The notes under the pieces: generated by a model
Seen by the model: the letters and a program-made list of their open reading frames with translations, nothing else
Databases searched by the model: none
What the model was told of the DNA's origin: nothing
Assembly (NCBI RefSeq): GCF_024652905.1
Contig: NZ_CP102428.1
Span: 4,572,001 to 4,636,000 of the forward strand
Length of the DNA stretch: 64,000 nucleotides
Source of the DNA: Pseudomonas oryzihabitans
GTDB taxonomy: Bacteria > Pseudomonadota > Gammaproteobacteria > Pseudomonadales > Pseudomonadaceae
Direction: 5' to 3'
Part shown: piece after piece, positions 34,796-43,312 of the stretch
Layout of the letters: each line of letters opens with the position of its first letter
Numbering within the stretch: position 1 is the stretch's first letter
Translations under genes and position numbers: made by a program

Positions 34796-34959
34796 ATTCG
34801 ACCAGGACCTTCTTTTCATCCGTCCTGTTGCTTATCGCTCTAGGCGAAAGGCTGTCGATCCCACCACAGGAATCCGGACACAGGTCTGCACCACTTGGCG
34901 ACGCCTTCTATAAGCCAGTAGTCGGCCACGGTGGGTGGCCGCTTCAAGGAGGAAAGACC

Positions 34960-36297
34960 ATGGTCGTGGACAATGCAGCGCGGGTGAACGCCTGCTATTG
35001 GGGGGTGTTGGGCCGTGCCCCGGACGCGGAAGGCTTCCGTTTCTGGGTCGCCAAACTGGACGAGGGCCTGGGCAATGAGCAACTCGTCCGCCTGTTCCTC
35101 AACGGCGCCGAGCGCCTGCAGGCGCAACCGGCCGAGGAGAGCGCCAGCGCCTTCATCGACGGCTGCTATGGCGACCTGCTCGGACGCAACGCCGATGCCG
35201 ACGGCAAGGCCTTCTGGCTGGGCCGACTGGAGACCCTGGGCAGTACCCAGCAGGACGCCAGGGCAGCGGTCATCGTCGAGATGATCGATTATCTGAGCCG
35301 CCCGGATGGCCAGAGCGCCGACCAGCAGCTGTTCCAGACGCGGCTCGAACAATGGCAGCCGCTCACGCCGGGCCTGGCCCTGCACGAAGACACCGGGGTG
35401 TCGGCCACTGACGGCATCACCCGCAACGGCCAGGTGGACGTGACCCTGCCGGAAGGGGTGAAGGAGTGGCGTTACAGCCTGGATGGAGGGCAGAGCTGGA
35501 CCGTGGCGAGCGCCGGCAGTGATACCTTGCAACTAGGCGCGGGCTACTACCAGGCAGGTCAGCTGCAGGTTAGTTATCTTGCTGGCGACGGTAACGGCCG
35601 AACCTTGACGAACGAAGCTCAATGGAAGGTCGACCCCCAGGGCGCGCAACTCTATCTGTTCACCACCCGTGGCCCCACCACTGAGAACCTATTGCAGTTC
35701 CGCTTCTTCGACGATGGCGACATCGAGCAGTGGCGTAGTTCCAGCGATGGCGGTCAGACCTGGCAGCAGGGGGAGGGAGGCTGGCCCGCACCCAAGCTGG
35801 AGCCGGGCTTCTATGCGCAGGGCTCGATCCTGGTGGAGACCACCGATACCGCCGGCAATGTCGCGGTGACGGCCCTGTCGCGTGACCTCGAGGTTCTGCC
35901 CGCCGACCTCACGCCGCCGCTGTTGATCGGTATCGATCAGCAGTCCTACTACAGCCCTGGTGCTGATGATCACATCAATCTGTTGTTTGATAGCTCCATC
36001 TATCGTGGGACACGGGATCTCTACTCGGAAGCCTATCCGACGCCTGTGAAGGTGGACCCGACGCTATTGGAGAAGGCCTTCCTACTCGATGTCACCACAG
36101 GCACGAAGATTGGCTTCGAGCTCGCTACCACGGTGCGTCATCTGACCAACTTGGTAGACATCCGCTTGGCGACTGACCTAGAGCAAGGGCACCAGTACAG
36201 CGTCTATCTGCCGGAGGCTTTCGTCTACGACGCCTACAACAATCCCATCGACGAATTGACCCTGCTGGGCGCCAACAACACCTTCATCGCCGTCTGA
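34960..36297 (+). CDS. DUF4214-domain protein with Ig-like repeats, probably secreted
   Basis: A 445-residue acidic protein. Residues about 5-110 contain two DUF4214 units with recurring Y-x-G-V/L-L-G-R-x-x-D-A-D/E-G motifs (YWGVLGRAPDAEGFRFWV, YGDLLGRNADADGKAFWL), seen in S-layer and type I secreted proteins. The rest reads as at least two Ig-like repeats (EWRYSLDGGQSW, QWRSSSDGGQTWQQ) and a C-terminal beta domain with YSVYLPEAFVYDA. No N-terminal signal peptide and no GGxGxDxxx nonapeptides are present, so the export route is unclear. ATG 34960 follows a strong AAGGAGG. Function unknown. Confidence 0.7.
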   Translation: MVVDNAARVNACYWGVLGRAPDAEGFRFWVAKLDEGLGNEQLVRLFLNGAERLQAQPAEESASAFIDGCYGDLLGRNADADGKAFWLGRLETLGSTQQDARAAVIVEMIDYLSRPDGQSADQQLFQTRLEQWQPLTPGLALHEDTGVSATDGITRNGQVDVTLPEGVKEWRYSLDGGQSWTVASAGSDTLQLGAGYYQAGQLQVSYLAGDGNGRTLTNEAQWKVDPQGAQLYLFTTRGPTTENLLQFRFFDDGDIEQWRSSSDGGQTWQQGEGGWPAPKLEPGFYAQGSILVETTDTAGNVAVTALSRDLEVLPADLTPPLLIGIDQQSYYSPGADDHINLLFDSSIYRGTRDLYSEAYPTPVKVDPTLLEKAFLLDVTTGTKIGFELATTVRHLTNLVDIRLATDLEQGHQYSVYLPEAFVYDAYNNPIDELTLLGANNTFIAV

Positions 36298-36330
36298 TCG
36301 GGCAGTCGGGGTCTCCTGCAGTGGCCCCTT

Positions 36331-37494
36331 CTACCCCGGTACCACCCGCAACAGCTGGCCGTCCTCCCCATCGGTCAGCAGCCAGAGATTACCGTCCGGT
36401 CCGCTGCGCACGTCTCTCAAACGCTGGTCCAGCTCTTGGAACAAGAGCTCCTGCTCGCCAGGCACGCCGTTCACCAGCGGTATCCGCCGCACCGACTTTT
36501 CCCGCAGTGCCGCCACGAACAGGCTGCCGCGCCAGGCGGGAAAGCCCTGGCCGTCGTACCAGGTCAGGCCGGCGGGTGCGATGGAGGGTGTCCACTCCAG
36601 CAGCGGCGGGGTGATACCTGGCAATTCACGAAAGGGCGTGATGCGCGCGCCGGTATAGTCCACACCACCGGTGGTCAGCGGCCAGCCATAGTTGGCCCCG
36701 GCGCGGATCAGGTTGAGTTCGTCGCCGCCCTTGGAACCGTGTTCGTGCTCGTACAGCGCCTGGCGCTCGGCCACCCACACCAGGCCCTGGGGATTGCGAT
36801 GGCCGAGGCTGTAGATCTCCGGCAGGGCGCCGGGTCGCTTGACGAAGGGGTTGTCCGCCGGCACCTGGCCGTCCCGAGTGATGCGCACGATCTTGCCCAG
36901 ATGGGTATCCAGCCGCTGGGCGTCGGTGCGCTCGACGTTGCCGTCGCCCAGGGCGATGGCCAGGGTGCCGTCGCCGAGCAGGGCCATCCGCGCCCCGAAG
37001 TGCTGGCCGAACGCCTTGGCCGGCTGGCTGGTGAACAGCGGCTGGACGTCCTGCAGGCGTCCGCCGTTCAGCCGCGCGCGCACCACCCTGAGGTGATTGG
37101 CCTGGCGCGTGCCTGACGCATAGGAGAGATAGATCAGCTGATTACGGGCGAAATCTGGATCCGGCATGACCTCGAACAGACCGGCCTGGCCTTCGGTACA
37201 GAGCTCGGGCAGTCCGCTCACGGCCTCCGCCTGCAGGCTGAGCCGGCCCTGGCCATCCGGCACCAGCAGCCGCAAACGCCCGGCACCCTCGGTCAACAGC
37301 GCCCGGCCATCGGGCAGAAAGGCGAGCGACCAAGGCCGCTCGAGTCCGGTCGCTACCGTCTCGATCCGGTAAGCGGGCGCCGCCGTAGCCAACGGGCTTC
37401 CCAGCACAACGGTTAGCAACACAAACCAGACCCCACGCCGGGAAGCTTTACGTGACGGCCGAGGTCTACCGCAGGCATCCGCTGTCGTTACCAT
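36331..37494 (-). CDS. PQQ-dependent sugar dehydrogenase (soluble-GDH/YliI type)
   Basis: A 387-residue exported protein. After a basic lead (about residues 1-25) comes a hydrophobic signal segment (WFVLLTVVLGSPLATA, cleavage about residue 40), then a six-bladed propeller starting YRIETVATGLERPWSLAFLPDGRALLTE. It carries catalytic His in AFGQHFGARMALLGDGTLAIALGD, RNPQGLVW, and HGSKGGDELNLIRAGANYGWPLTTGGVDYTG, all features of the aldose sugar dehydrogenase family. PQQ is needed, but no pqq genes are in the window. ATG 37494 is chosen because it follows AGAGGTAG and avoids overlap with the divergent gene at 37523. Confidence 0.88.
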   Translation of the reverse strand: MVTTADACGRPRPSRKASRRGVWFVLLTVVLGSPLATAAPAYRIETVATGLERPWSLAFLPDGRALLTEGAGRLRLLVPDGQGRLSLQAEAVSGLPELCTEGQAGLFEVMPDPDFARNQLIYLSYASGTRQANHLRVVRARLNGGRLQDVQPLFTSQPAKAFGQHFGARMALLGDGTLAIALGDGNVERTDAQRLDTHLGKIVRITRDGQVPADNPFVKRPGALPEIYSLGHRNPQGLVWVAERQALYEHEHGSKGGDELNLIRAGANYGWPLTTGGVDYTGARITPFRELPGITPPLLEWTPSIAPAGLTWYDGQGFPAWRGSLFVAALREKSVRRIPLVNGVPGEQELLFQELDQRLRDVRSGPDGNLWLLTDGEDGQLLRVVPG

Positions 37495-37522
37495 CACTAC
37501 CTCTCTTCGAGACTGATCGATC

Positions 37523-38008
37523 ATGTCCAAACCGCTCTGGCGCGCCTTGTTCAGACCCCGCCCGCTACTGGCGTTCGCCGCCGCCCTGTTGCTGGCCACC
37601 GCCTGGGGCAGCCTGGTGCAGACCCAGTACAACTTGGCCGCGCTGCAGGGCTTGGGACAGTCGATAGACGCCACCACCCGTTGGCAGACGTCGCTACAGG
37701 ATCTGCTGGGCTTCGGACCCGTCTACGCCGCCATCGTGCTCGCCGCTTGGTTACCAGCCTTTGCCGCCGCCTTTTGGCTCGGCCGTCGCAAGGGCGCCTA
37801 TCTAGCCTGCGTGGTGCCGCTAGCCACCAGTGTCAGCCTGATCGCCGCCATTCGCCTGATCGATGCCTTCGCCCCCATGCCGGTGCTCATCTACGCCACC
37901 CGTACCCTGGATGGCCTGCTGGCAATGGCCGTGGGCGGCCTGGTGGGAGGCTTGCTGTTCATCTGGCTGGTCCGACCAAAAGCCGACCGAGCAGGGGACC
38001 TGCGCTAG
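37523..38008 (+). CDS. Hypothetical membrane protein (four helices)
   Basis: A 161-residue protein with four hydrophobic segments: LLAFAAALLLATAWGSLV near residue 17, VYAAIVLAAWLPAFAAAFWL near 68, ACVVPLATSVSLIAAIRLI near 95 and LLAMAVGGLVGGLLFIWLV near 132. The N terminus is basic (KPLWRALFRPRP), consistent with an inside start. It starts 28 bases from the divergent PQQ-type dehydrogenase, so the two share a short promoter region. Family unknown. Confidence 0.68.
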   Translation: MSKPLWRALFRPRPLLAFAAALLLATAWGSLVQTQYNLAALQGLGQSIDATTRWQTSLQDLLGFGPVYAAIVLAAWLPAFAAAFWLGRRKGAYLACVVPLATSVSLIAAIRLIDAFAPMPVLIYATRTLDGLLAMAVGGLVGGLLFIWLVRPKADRAGDLR

Positions 38009-38019
38009 GGGGAAAGCGC

Positions 38020-38337
38020 TCAGGACGACGTCAGCTTCATTAGCACCAGACCACTGACGATCAGCGCCGCGGCCAGGATGCGCAGCGGACTTGCCGCCTC
38101 GCCTAGCACCAGGATGCCGATCATGAAGGCGCCCACCGCGCCGATACCGGTCCAGATGGTATAGGCGGTACCCAACGGCAGACTGCGCATGGAGATCGAC
38201 AGCAGCGCCACGCTGGCCACCATGGCGACCCCGGTGATGATTGTCGGCGTGAGGCGAGTGAAGCCCGCGGATTGCTTCATATAGAACGCCCAGACCACCT
38301 CGAGCAGTCCTGCACAGACCAGATAGAACCAAGCCAA
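38020..38337 (-). CDS. sugE: SugE/Gdx-type SMR transporter (guanidinium exporter)
   Basis: A 105-residue, four-helix SMR protein. It keeps the essential Glu13 in AGLLEVVWAFYMKQS and the Gdx-type patterns ALLSISMRSLPLGTAYTIWTGIGAVGAF and GILVLGEAASPLRILAAALIVSGLVLMKL. Gdx proteins export guanidinium as a proton antiport dimer. A guanidine-II riboswitch directly upstream strongly supports that assignment over general quaternary-ammonium export. The start is TTG 38337, chosen because it follows a perfect AGGAGG at normal spacing and gives the standard MAWFYL-type N terminus. Confidence 0.94.
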   Translation of the reverse strand: MAWFYLVCAGLLEVVWAFYMKQSAGFTRLTPTIITGVAMVASVALLSISMRSLPLGTAYTIWTGIGAVGAFMIGILVLGEAASPLRILAAALIVSGLVLMKLTSS

Positions 38338-38355
38338 GGACGGCCTCCTGTGAAA

Positions 38356-38404
38356 CCGGGCCGTCCCGGAACGCTGCCCACCGATCGCCGGGGTCGTCCC
38401 CTGG
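38356..38404 (-). ncRNA. Guanidine-II riboswitch (mini-ykkC) upstream of sugE
   Basis: Read on the minus strand there are two small G+C hairpins with ACGR loops: GGGG-ACGA-CCCC (38401-38390) and CCGGG-ACGG-CCCGG (38369-38356), spaced by about 20 bases. The second stands just before the AGGAGG of sugE. Twin ACGR-loop hairpins define the mini-ykkC class, which senses guanidine and controls emrE/sugE-type exporters. Ligand-bound kissing hairpins would free the ribosome binding site. Confidence 0.88.
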
Positions 38405-38504
38405 GCTGGAAGAGAAGGGCGGCAAGGGTCCTTACCGCCTGATCGGTCCCGCTATCCTAGCCGTTCGAGCGGCGGTCTTTCGACCCGTCCTGGCTAGGCA
38501 GAGA

Positions 38505-38900
38505 TCACTGTGCCGGACGTGGCTGGCAGATCTGCGCGGCGATCCCGTCGAGTTCCCGATCGAAACTGGCCCGCTCGGCCGCGCTGAGAAAGCCTTGCTG
38601 GCTAACGAAGGCATCGGTCTGGCTGCGCACTGCGGCGATGCGTTCGCTTAAGGTCGTCGCCTCTTCCTGACTGATCCGCCGCGCCTTGCGCGCCGTGCTC
38701 ACATCCGCCAGCAGCACATTGGCCCGCATCGAGACATGCGCCTGCCGCGGATCCGTGATTGATCCGCCCAGTTCTCCGGGCACGGCGCGTTGCTCTTGGA
38801 GATTGCAGCTCGGCAGGCCGAGATCGTCCTGCCGAACCGGCTCTCGGGTACAGCCGCCCAGGGCGAGGGGCAGCAGCAGCAGGGGAATCAGGGATTTCAT
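38505..38900 (-). CDS. Putative lipoprotein (131 aa)
   Basis: From ATG 38900 (preceded by GAGGAGA) the product begins with a lipoprotein signal peptide, MKSLIPLLLLPLALGGC, with the lipobox ending LGGC at residue 17. The mature part is a hydrophilic helical domain with a second Cys in LPSCNLQEQ, the stretch ISQEEATTLSERIAAVRSQTDAFVSQQG, and a third Cys near the end (AAQICQPRP). An upstream in-frame Met at 38990 would bury the signal peptide and is rejected. No known family is recognised. The envelope location is well supported. Confidence 0.68.
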   Translation of the reverse strand: MKSLIPLLLLPLALGGCTREPVRQDDLGLPSCNLQEQRAVPGELGGSITDPRQAHVSMRANVLLADVSTARKARRISQEEATTLSERIAAVRSQTDAFVSQQGFLSAAERASFDRELDGIAAQICQPRPAQ

Positions 38901-39012
38901 GCGGGTCTCCTCGGGAGTGCCGTGGTGGAAACCTTGAGAGCTCGGGGCGGGCGCTTCGTTCAAGAAGGGCTCTGCGCCGGGCATTTGCAAAATCCTTGCG
39001 GCGACCCTGTTC

Positions 39013-39243
39013 CTAGTCGTCCCGCCGCGCCTGTCGTTCCAGCGCCGCCAGCTGCAGCCGCGCCCCGTCGGCCACTGGCCCTCTGCCGACCGCAGTGCTC
39101 TGCAGGAGCGACAGATTGAGGGAATGCGCCGCTGCCTCTATCCCCGGGCACATGGCATGGCCGGCCTGGGCCAGGGCGGTGTCTTCGGTCAGCAGCGGAG
39201 CGGCGAGAAAGAGGGTGACCGAGCTGGTCAGAAGGTATTTCAT
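39013..39243 (-). CDS. Small exported protein (76 aa)
   Basis: From ATG 39243 the protein has a signal-peptide-like start (MKYLLTSSVTLFLAAPLLTE), with likely cleavage near residue 27 (ALA-QA), and a 50-residue mature part with one Cys (HAMCPG) and an Ala/Leu-rich helix. The next gene upstream is on the far side of the tRNA-derived repeat. It is unrecognised. Codon bias and the signal peptide support it modestly. Confidence 0.5.
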   Translation of the reverse strand: MKYLLTSSVTLFLAAPLLTEDTALAQAGHAMCPGIEAAAHSLNLSLLQSTAVGRGPVADGARLQLAALERQARRDD

Positions 39244-39433
39244 GAGGCGTCCTTGCGAGGTGATCACCAGGGTATCGGCATCCGGCCGGCTGGTTGGAGC
39301 GGTTCTAAGGGGCAGAGCTTAGACCAGGATCGCGCGAGGGATGGTGATAATGGTCAGATAATTTTCGCCGGTAATCTGGCTACGTCCCTTTCATGAGCGC
39401 TCTTCGCGTCTTGGGAAAGCCTAAGAGACCGCC

Positions 39434-39541
39434 AGAAACAACAAAGCCCGCGCGATGGCGGGCTTTGCTGAGGTTCACGCGACGGTGAACGGGAGATGGC
39501 GCACTCGGCGGGATTCGAACCCACGACCCCTGCCTTCGGAG
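39434..39541. repeat. Left direct repeat of the tRNA-Arg island (attL-like)
   Basis: This 108-bp segment matches 46753-46859 with about one substitution and one single-base indel. It contains a copy of the tRNA terminator hairpin (39443-39466) and the last 45 bases of the tRNA-Arg gene (39497-39541). Identity stops at 39541, inside the anticodon arm, so this is a partial tRNA copy and marks the far end of the insertion. Confidence 0.88.
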
Positions 39542-39571
39542 TCCTAAAAGTCAATGTTTAGAAACAACACG

Positions 39572-39641
39572 TTAGCGGAAATTAGCTTTCTGATCAAAGA
39601 GTTAAGTTAGCTTGCGTTAGCTCGATTTCGCCGTGATTAGC
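39572..39641 (+). repeat. Five phased TTAGC repeats beside the left end of the island
   Basis: TTAGC occurs at 39572, 39582, 39607, 39617 and 39637, all in the same orientation with spacings of 10, 25, 10 and 20 bp. They lie about 30-100 bp from the left tRNA repeat, where integrase arm-type or excisionase sites would be found. A TGTGGCA direct repeat follows at about 39653-39668. Confidence 0.5.
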
Positions 39642-39938
39642 GGGCCGAGTGTGGCAAATTTGTGGCATAGCTTGCCAGCGGATGTCTTCGAGACGTTTGG
39701 CTCATCACTAGGAGTGTCTAGCGCCTCGCCAACTGAGTCGATAGGGATTTCCACGGAAATCCAACATTTTCTAGCTCGCGGACTATCTGGGCGTAGCTAC
39801 CCTATCCTGCGCGGAGACACGCTTTTCTATCGCCCGGCCAGTGGTAGCGCTAGGAAGCGAGAAGGCACGGGTAAGGTCTAATCGTTTGATTCATCCAAGC
39901 TAAACTAGCGTTTTTGCTAGCAATTCTTGGAGCTCCTC

Positions 39939-41915
39939 GTGAACACGGAAAACCATTCTCAGACGGCCGCTTTTCTCTGGTCGATTGCCGACCTGCTACG
40001 TGGTGACTTCAAGCAGTCCCAGTACGGCCGCATCATCCTGCCGTTCACGCTGCTGCGGCGGATGGAATGCGTACTGGCGCCAACCAAGGAAAATGTTATC
40101 AAGCAGACCTTCACACAGGAGGGGCGTCCCGACGCCGTGCGCGAGATGATCCTGCTGCGCACAGCCGGCCAGCAATTCTTTAATGCGTCGCCGCTCACCC
40201 TCGCCACGCTGTCCGACACCCAGACCGCCGCCGACTTGATGAGCTACGTGCAGGCCTTCAGCAAAGATGCTCGCGAGATCTTCGAACACTTCCACTTTGA
40301 AGATTTTGTTCAGCAGCTGGCTAGTGCCAACCTGCTGTACCAGGTGGTGCAGCGTTTCGCTGCCACTGATCTGAGCCCCGAGCGCATTAGCAACTTCGGC
40401 ATGGGCATCATTTTCGAAGAGCTGATCCGTAAATTCGCTGAAAGCTCCAACGAAACCGCCGGAGAGCACTTCACCCCGCGCGATATCGTGCACCTCACTA
40501 CCTCACTGGTGATCACCGGGCAGGATGGCAAGCTTGCGCCCAACAGCATCGTCACCATTTACGACCCGACCGCGGGCACCGGCGGTTTCCTCTCCGAAGG
40601 TGACGAATACATACAGTCCATTAGCGATAAGGTCAGCGTGTCTCTGCACGGCCAAGAGCTCAACCCTGAGTCCTACGCCATCTGCAAAGCGGACATGCTG
40701 ATCAAGGGCCAAGACGTCACTAGCATCAAGCTCGGCAACACCTTGTCCAACGACCAGCTTGCTGACAAGCGCTTTGACTTCATGCTCAGTAACCCGCCAT
40801 TCGGCGTGGAGTGGAAGAAGGTTCAGAAGCAGATCACTGACGAATATACGGAGAAGGGTTTCGACGGCCGCTTCGGGCCAGGTCTGCCACGCGTGTCCGA
40901 TGGCTCGCTGTTGTTCCTCCTGCACCTGGTCAGCAAGATGCGTGACCCGCGCGAAGGTGGCTCGCGCATCGGCATCATCCTCAACGGCTCGCCGCTGTTT
41001 ACCGGCGGCGCGGGTTCTGGTGAGTCGGAGATTCGCCGCTACCTACTGCAGAACGATCTGGTCGAAGCCATCGTCGCGCTGCCCACCGACATGTTCTACA
41101 ACACCGGCATCGCCACCTATGTATGGATACTCAGCAACCACAAGGCTGCTGCGCGCCAGGGCAAGGTGCAGTTGATCGACGGCAGCCAGCACTACACCAA
41201 AATGCGTAAGTCGCTGGGCAGCAAGCGTCAGTACATCACCGAAGATCACATCAGCGAGCTGGTGCGCCTGTATGGCAGCTTCGAGCAAACAGCACAGAGC
41301 AAAATCTTCCCTAGTGAAGCCTTTGGCTACCGGCGCATCACCGTCGAGCGCCCGCTGCGCCTTAACTTCCAGACCAGTGCTGAGCGCATCGCTAAGGTGC
41401 TGGAAGAAAAAGCCCTGCAAAAACTAGACAGCTCCGCCCAGCAGCAGCTGCTGGCTGCCTTGCAAACGATCAACGCAGGCGTGCTGCACCGCAACCGCGA
41501 GCAGTTCAGCAAGTTGCTGAAAAAGGCCCTTACCGCGCACAGCGTCAGCCTCAGCGCACCTGAGTTGAAAGCCCTGATGGGTGCCCTGAGTGAGCGCGAC
41601 CCTGAGGCGGATATCTGCATGACCAAAGGCCAGCCGGAAGCCGATTCTGGCCTGCGTGACAACGAGAACGTGCCGCTGGGCGAGTCGGTGTACGACTATT
41701 TCCAGCGTGAGGTCATCCCTCATGTGCCGGATGCCTGGATCGACGGGAGCAAGACCGACGCCTTGGATGGCGAGGTCGGTATTGTCGGCTTCGAGGTCCC
41801 TTTTAACCGCCACTTCTACGTGTTTCAGCCACCGCGCCCGCTGGCCACGATTGATAGTGACCTGAAGGCCTGCACCGATCGGATCAAGCAGATGATTGAT
41901 GAGTTGTCGGCATGA
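39939..41915 (+). CDS. hsdM: Type I restriction-modification system DNA methyltransferase HsdM
   Basis: A 658-residue N6-adenine methyltransferase. The N-terminal helical HsdM domain begins [21 protein letters not shown]. The SAM-binding motif is DPTAGTGGF near residue 209, and the catalytic motif NPPF is near residue 285 ([11 protein letters not shown]). A C-terminal coiled-coil tail contacts HsdS. With HsdS it methylates the recognition sequence. GTG 39939 is chosen because GGAG sits 8 bases upstream. The TTG at 39927 is also in frame. The stop overlaps the hsdS start in ATGA. A short ACTAGC/GCTAG dyad lies just upstream of the gene. Confidence 0.95.
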   Translation: MNTENHSQTAAFLWSIADLLRGDFKQSQYGRIILPFTLLRRMECVLAPTKENVIKQTFTQEGRPDAVREMILLRTAGQQFFNASPLTLATLSDTQTAADLMSYVQAFSKDAREIFEHFHFEDFVQQLASANLLYQVVQRFAATDLSPERISNFGMGIIFEELIRKFAESSNETAGEHFTPRDIVHLTTSLVITGQDGKLAPNSIVTIYDPTAGTGGFLSEGDEYIQSISDKVSVSLHGQELNPESYAICKADMLIKGQDVTSIKLGNTLSNDQLADKRFDFMLSNPPFGVEWKKVQKQITDEYTEKGFDGRFGPGLPRVSDGSLLFLLHLVSKMRDPREGGSRIGIILNGSPLFTGGAGSGESEIRRYLLQNDLVEAIVALPTDMFYNTGIATYVWILSNHKAAARQGKVQLIDGSQHYTKMRKSLGSKRQYITEDHISELVRLYGSFEQTAQSKIFPSEAFGYRRITVERPLRLNFQTSAERIAKVLEEKALQKLDSSAQQQLLAALQTINAGVLHRNREQFSKLLKKALTAHSVSLSAPELKALMGALSERDPEADICMTKGQPEADSGLRDNENVPLGESVYDYFQREVIPHVPDAWIDGSKTDALDGEVGIVGFEVPFNRHFYVFQPPRPLATIDSDLKACTDRIKQMIDELSA

Positions 41916-43312
41916 AAAATCTGTCGGGAGCAAATTTGAACAATGGCGCAGCCGTTGGCCCCCAGGGCGAGGGCAGGGAAAACTCCAGTAGTTTCCCACG
42001 CTATCTGGCGTACAAAGACTCGGGTGCTGAGTGGCTCGGGGAAGTACCGGAGCATTGGGGGGTAAGTCCATTGAAGTGGCTGGCTGAGCAGGTCACTGAT
42101 AAAGCGACAACATCAAATTTTCAGGTTGGGCTAGAGAACATTGAAGGATGGACTGGGTGTTTTATCGAAACTGATACGGAGTTTGCCGGTGACGGAATAG
42201 CATTTCGACAAAAAGACATTCTGTTTGGGAAGCTGAGGCCTTACCTGGCAAAGGTTTGGTTGGCAGATAAGTCGGGACAGGCTGTCGGTGATTTTTTCGT
42301 GCTCCGCCCACGTGCGATTAATAGTGAGTTTATTCATAAGTACATTTTGATGCCAACTGTGATTGAGGGCCTTAATGCATCAACCATTGGTGCCAAAATG
42401 CCGCGCGTCGGCTGGGAGGACATGGCAGCCCTTGCAGTGACAATCCCGCCACATAAAGAACAAACCCAAATCGCCCGCTTCCTCGACCACGAAACCGCCC
42501 GCATCGACGCGCTGATCGAAGAGCAGCAGCGCCTGATCGAACTGCTCAAGGAAAAGCGCAAGGTCGTGATCTCCCACGCCGTCACCAAAGGGCTAGAGCC
42601 GACGGTGCCGATGAAGGACTCCGGCGTGGAGTGGCTAGGCGAGGTGCCGGCGCATTGGGAGGTCCGGAAACTTTCAACGATCACTAATAAGATTACGAAT
42701 GGTTTTGTCGGGCCTACTAGAGACATTTTGGTCGACGAAGGTATTCGCTACTTACAGTCCCTTCATATCAAGGGAAATAGAATTAAATTTGATGTGCCGT
42801 ACTACGTCCGCGAGGCGTGGAGTCTTGACCACAAGAAGTCGATTCTTGAGTCGGGTGACGTTCTAATTGTTCAGACTGGGGATATTGGGCAAGTGGCGGT
42901 CGTAACCGATGAGTTTGCTGGTTGTAACTGCCATGCGCTTATTGTCTGCTCTCCAGTAAGGGATTCGATTAGTGGTGAATGGCTTTCTTGGGTTCTCAAT
43001 ACGAATTATGGTCGCCAGAGTTTGCTTTCTATTCAGACGGGTGCACTTCACCCTCATCTTAACTGTGGAAATGTGAAGGATCTCTATATCCCTGTACCAC
43101 CACTTGCCGAGCAGGAAGATATTTGCAAGTTCGTCGAAGGTAGTTTGGGTTGCTTCGATTCTTTGATAAGTGAGTCTGAGTCTGCCGGGCTGCTGCTTCG
43201 TGAGCGCCGCTCCGCCCTAATCTCCGCCGCTGTCACCGGCAAAATCGACGTACGTGGCTGGCAGCCACCGACCCACGCGCAATCCCCTGAATTAGCCCAA
43301 GAGGTGGTGTAA
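41912..43312 (+). CDS. hsdS: Type I restriction-modification specificity subunit HsdS
   Basis: A 466-residue specificity subunit with two target-recognition domains in tandem. A near-identical lead DSGxEWLGEVPxHWxV occurs at about residue 36 and again near 236. The coding copies (42011 and 42611) are exactly 600 bp apart. The central conserved helix [20 protein letters not shown] sits near residue 190 and a C-terminal counterpart [20 protein letters not shown] is at the end. The two variable TRDs are clearly A+T-richer than the conserved parts, as expected for domains exchanged between strains. Specificity cannot be read from sequence. It overlaps hsdM by 4 bp and hsdR by 1 bp. Confidence 0.94.
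   Translation: MKNLSGANLNNGAAVGPQGEGRENSSSFPRYLAYKDSGAEWLGEVPEHWGVSPLKWLAEQVTDKATTSNFQVGLENIEGWTGCFIETDTEFAGDGIAFRQKDILFGKLRPYLAKVWLADKSGQAVGDFFVLRPRAINSEFIHKYILMPTVIEGLNASTIGAKMPRVGWEDMAALAVTIPPHKEQTQIARFLDHETARIDALIEEQQRLIELLKEKRKVVISHAVTKGLEPTVPMKDSGVEWLGEVPAHWEVRKLSTITNKITNGFVGPTRDILVDEGIRYLQSLHIKGNRIKFDVPYYVREAWSLDHKKSILESGDVLIVQTGDIGQVAVVTDEFAGCNCHALIVCSPVRDSISGEWLSWVLNTNYGRQSLLSIQTGALHPHLNCGNVKDLYIPVPPLAEQEDICKFVEGSLGCFDSLISESESAGLLLRERRSALISAAVTGKIDVRGWQPPTHAQSPELAQEVV

Noticed and set aside
39655-39680. A TGGCA...TTGC motif resembling a sigma-54 promoter near the island's left end
   Set aside because: The spacing between the GG and GC pairs is two bases too short for a sigma-54 promoter.
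39633-39881. An 82-codon frame just inside the left end of the restriction island
   Set aside because: GTG start without a ribosome binding site, no similarity to integrase or excisionase motifs, and it overlaps the phased TTAGC repeats.
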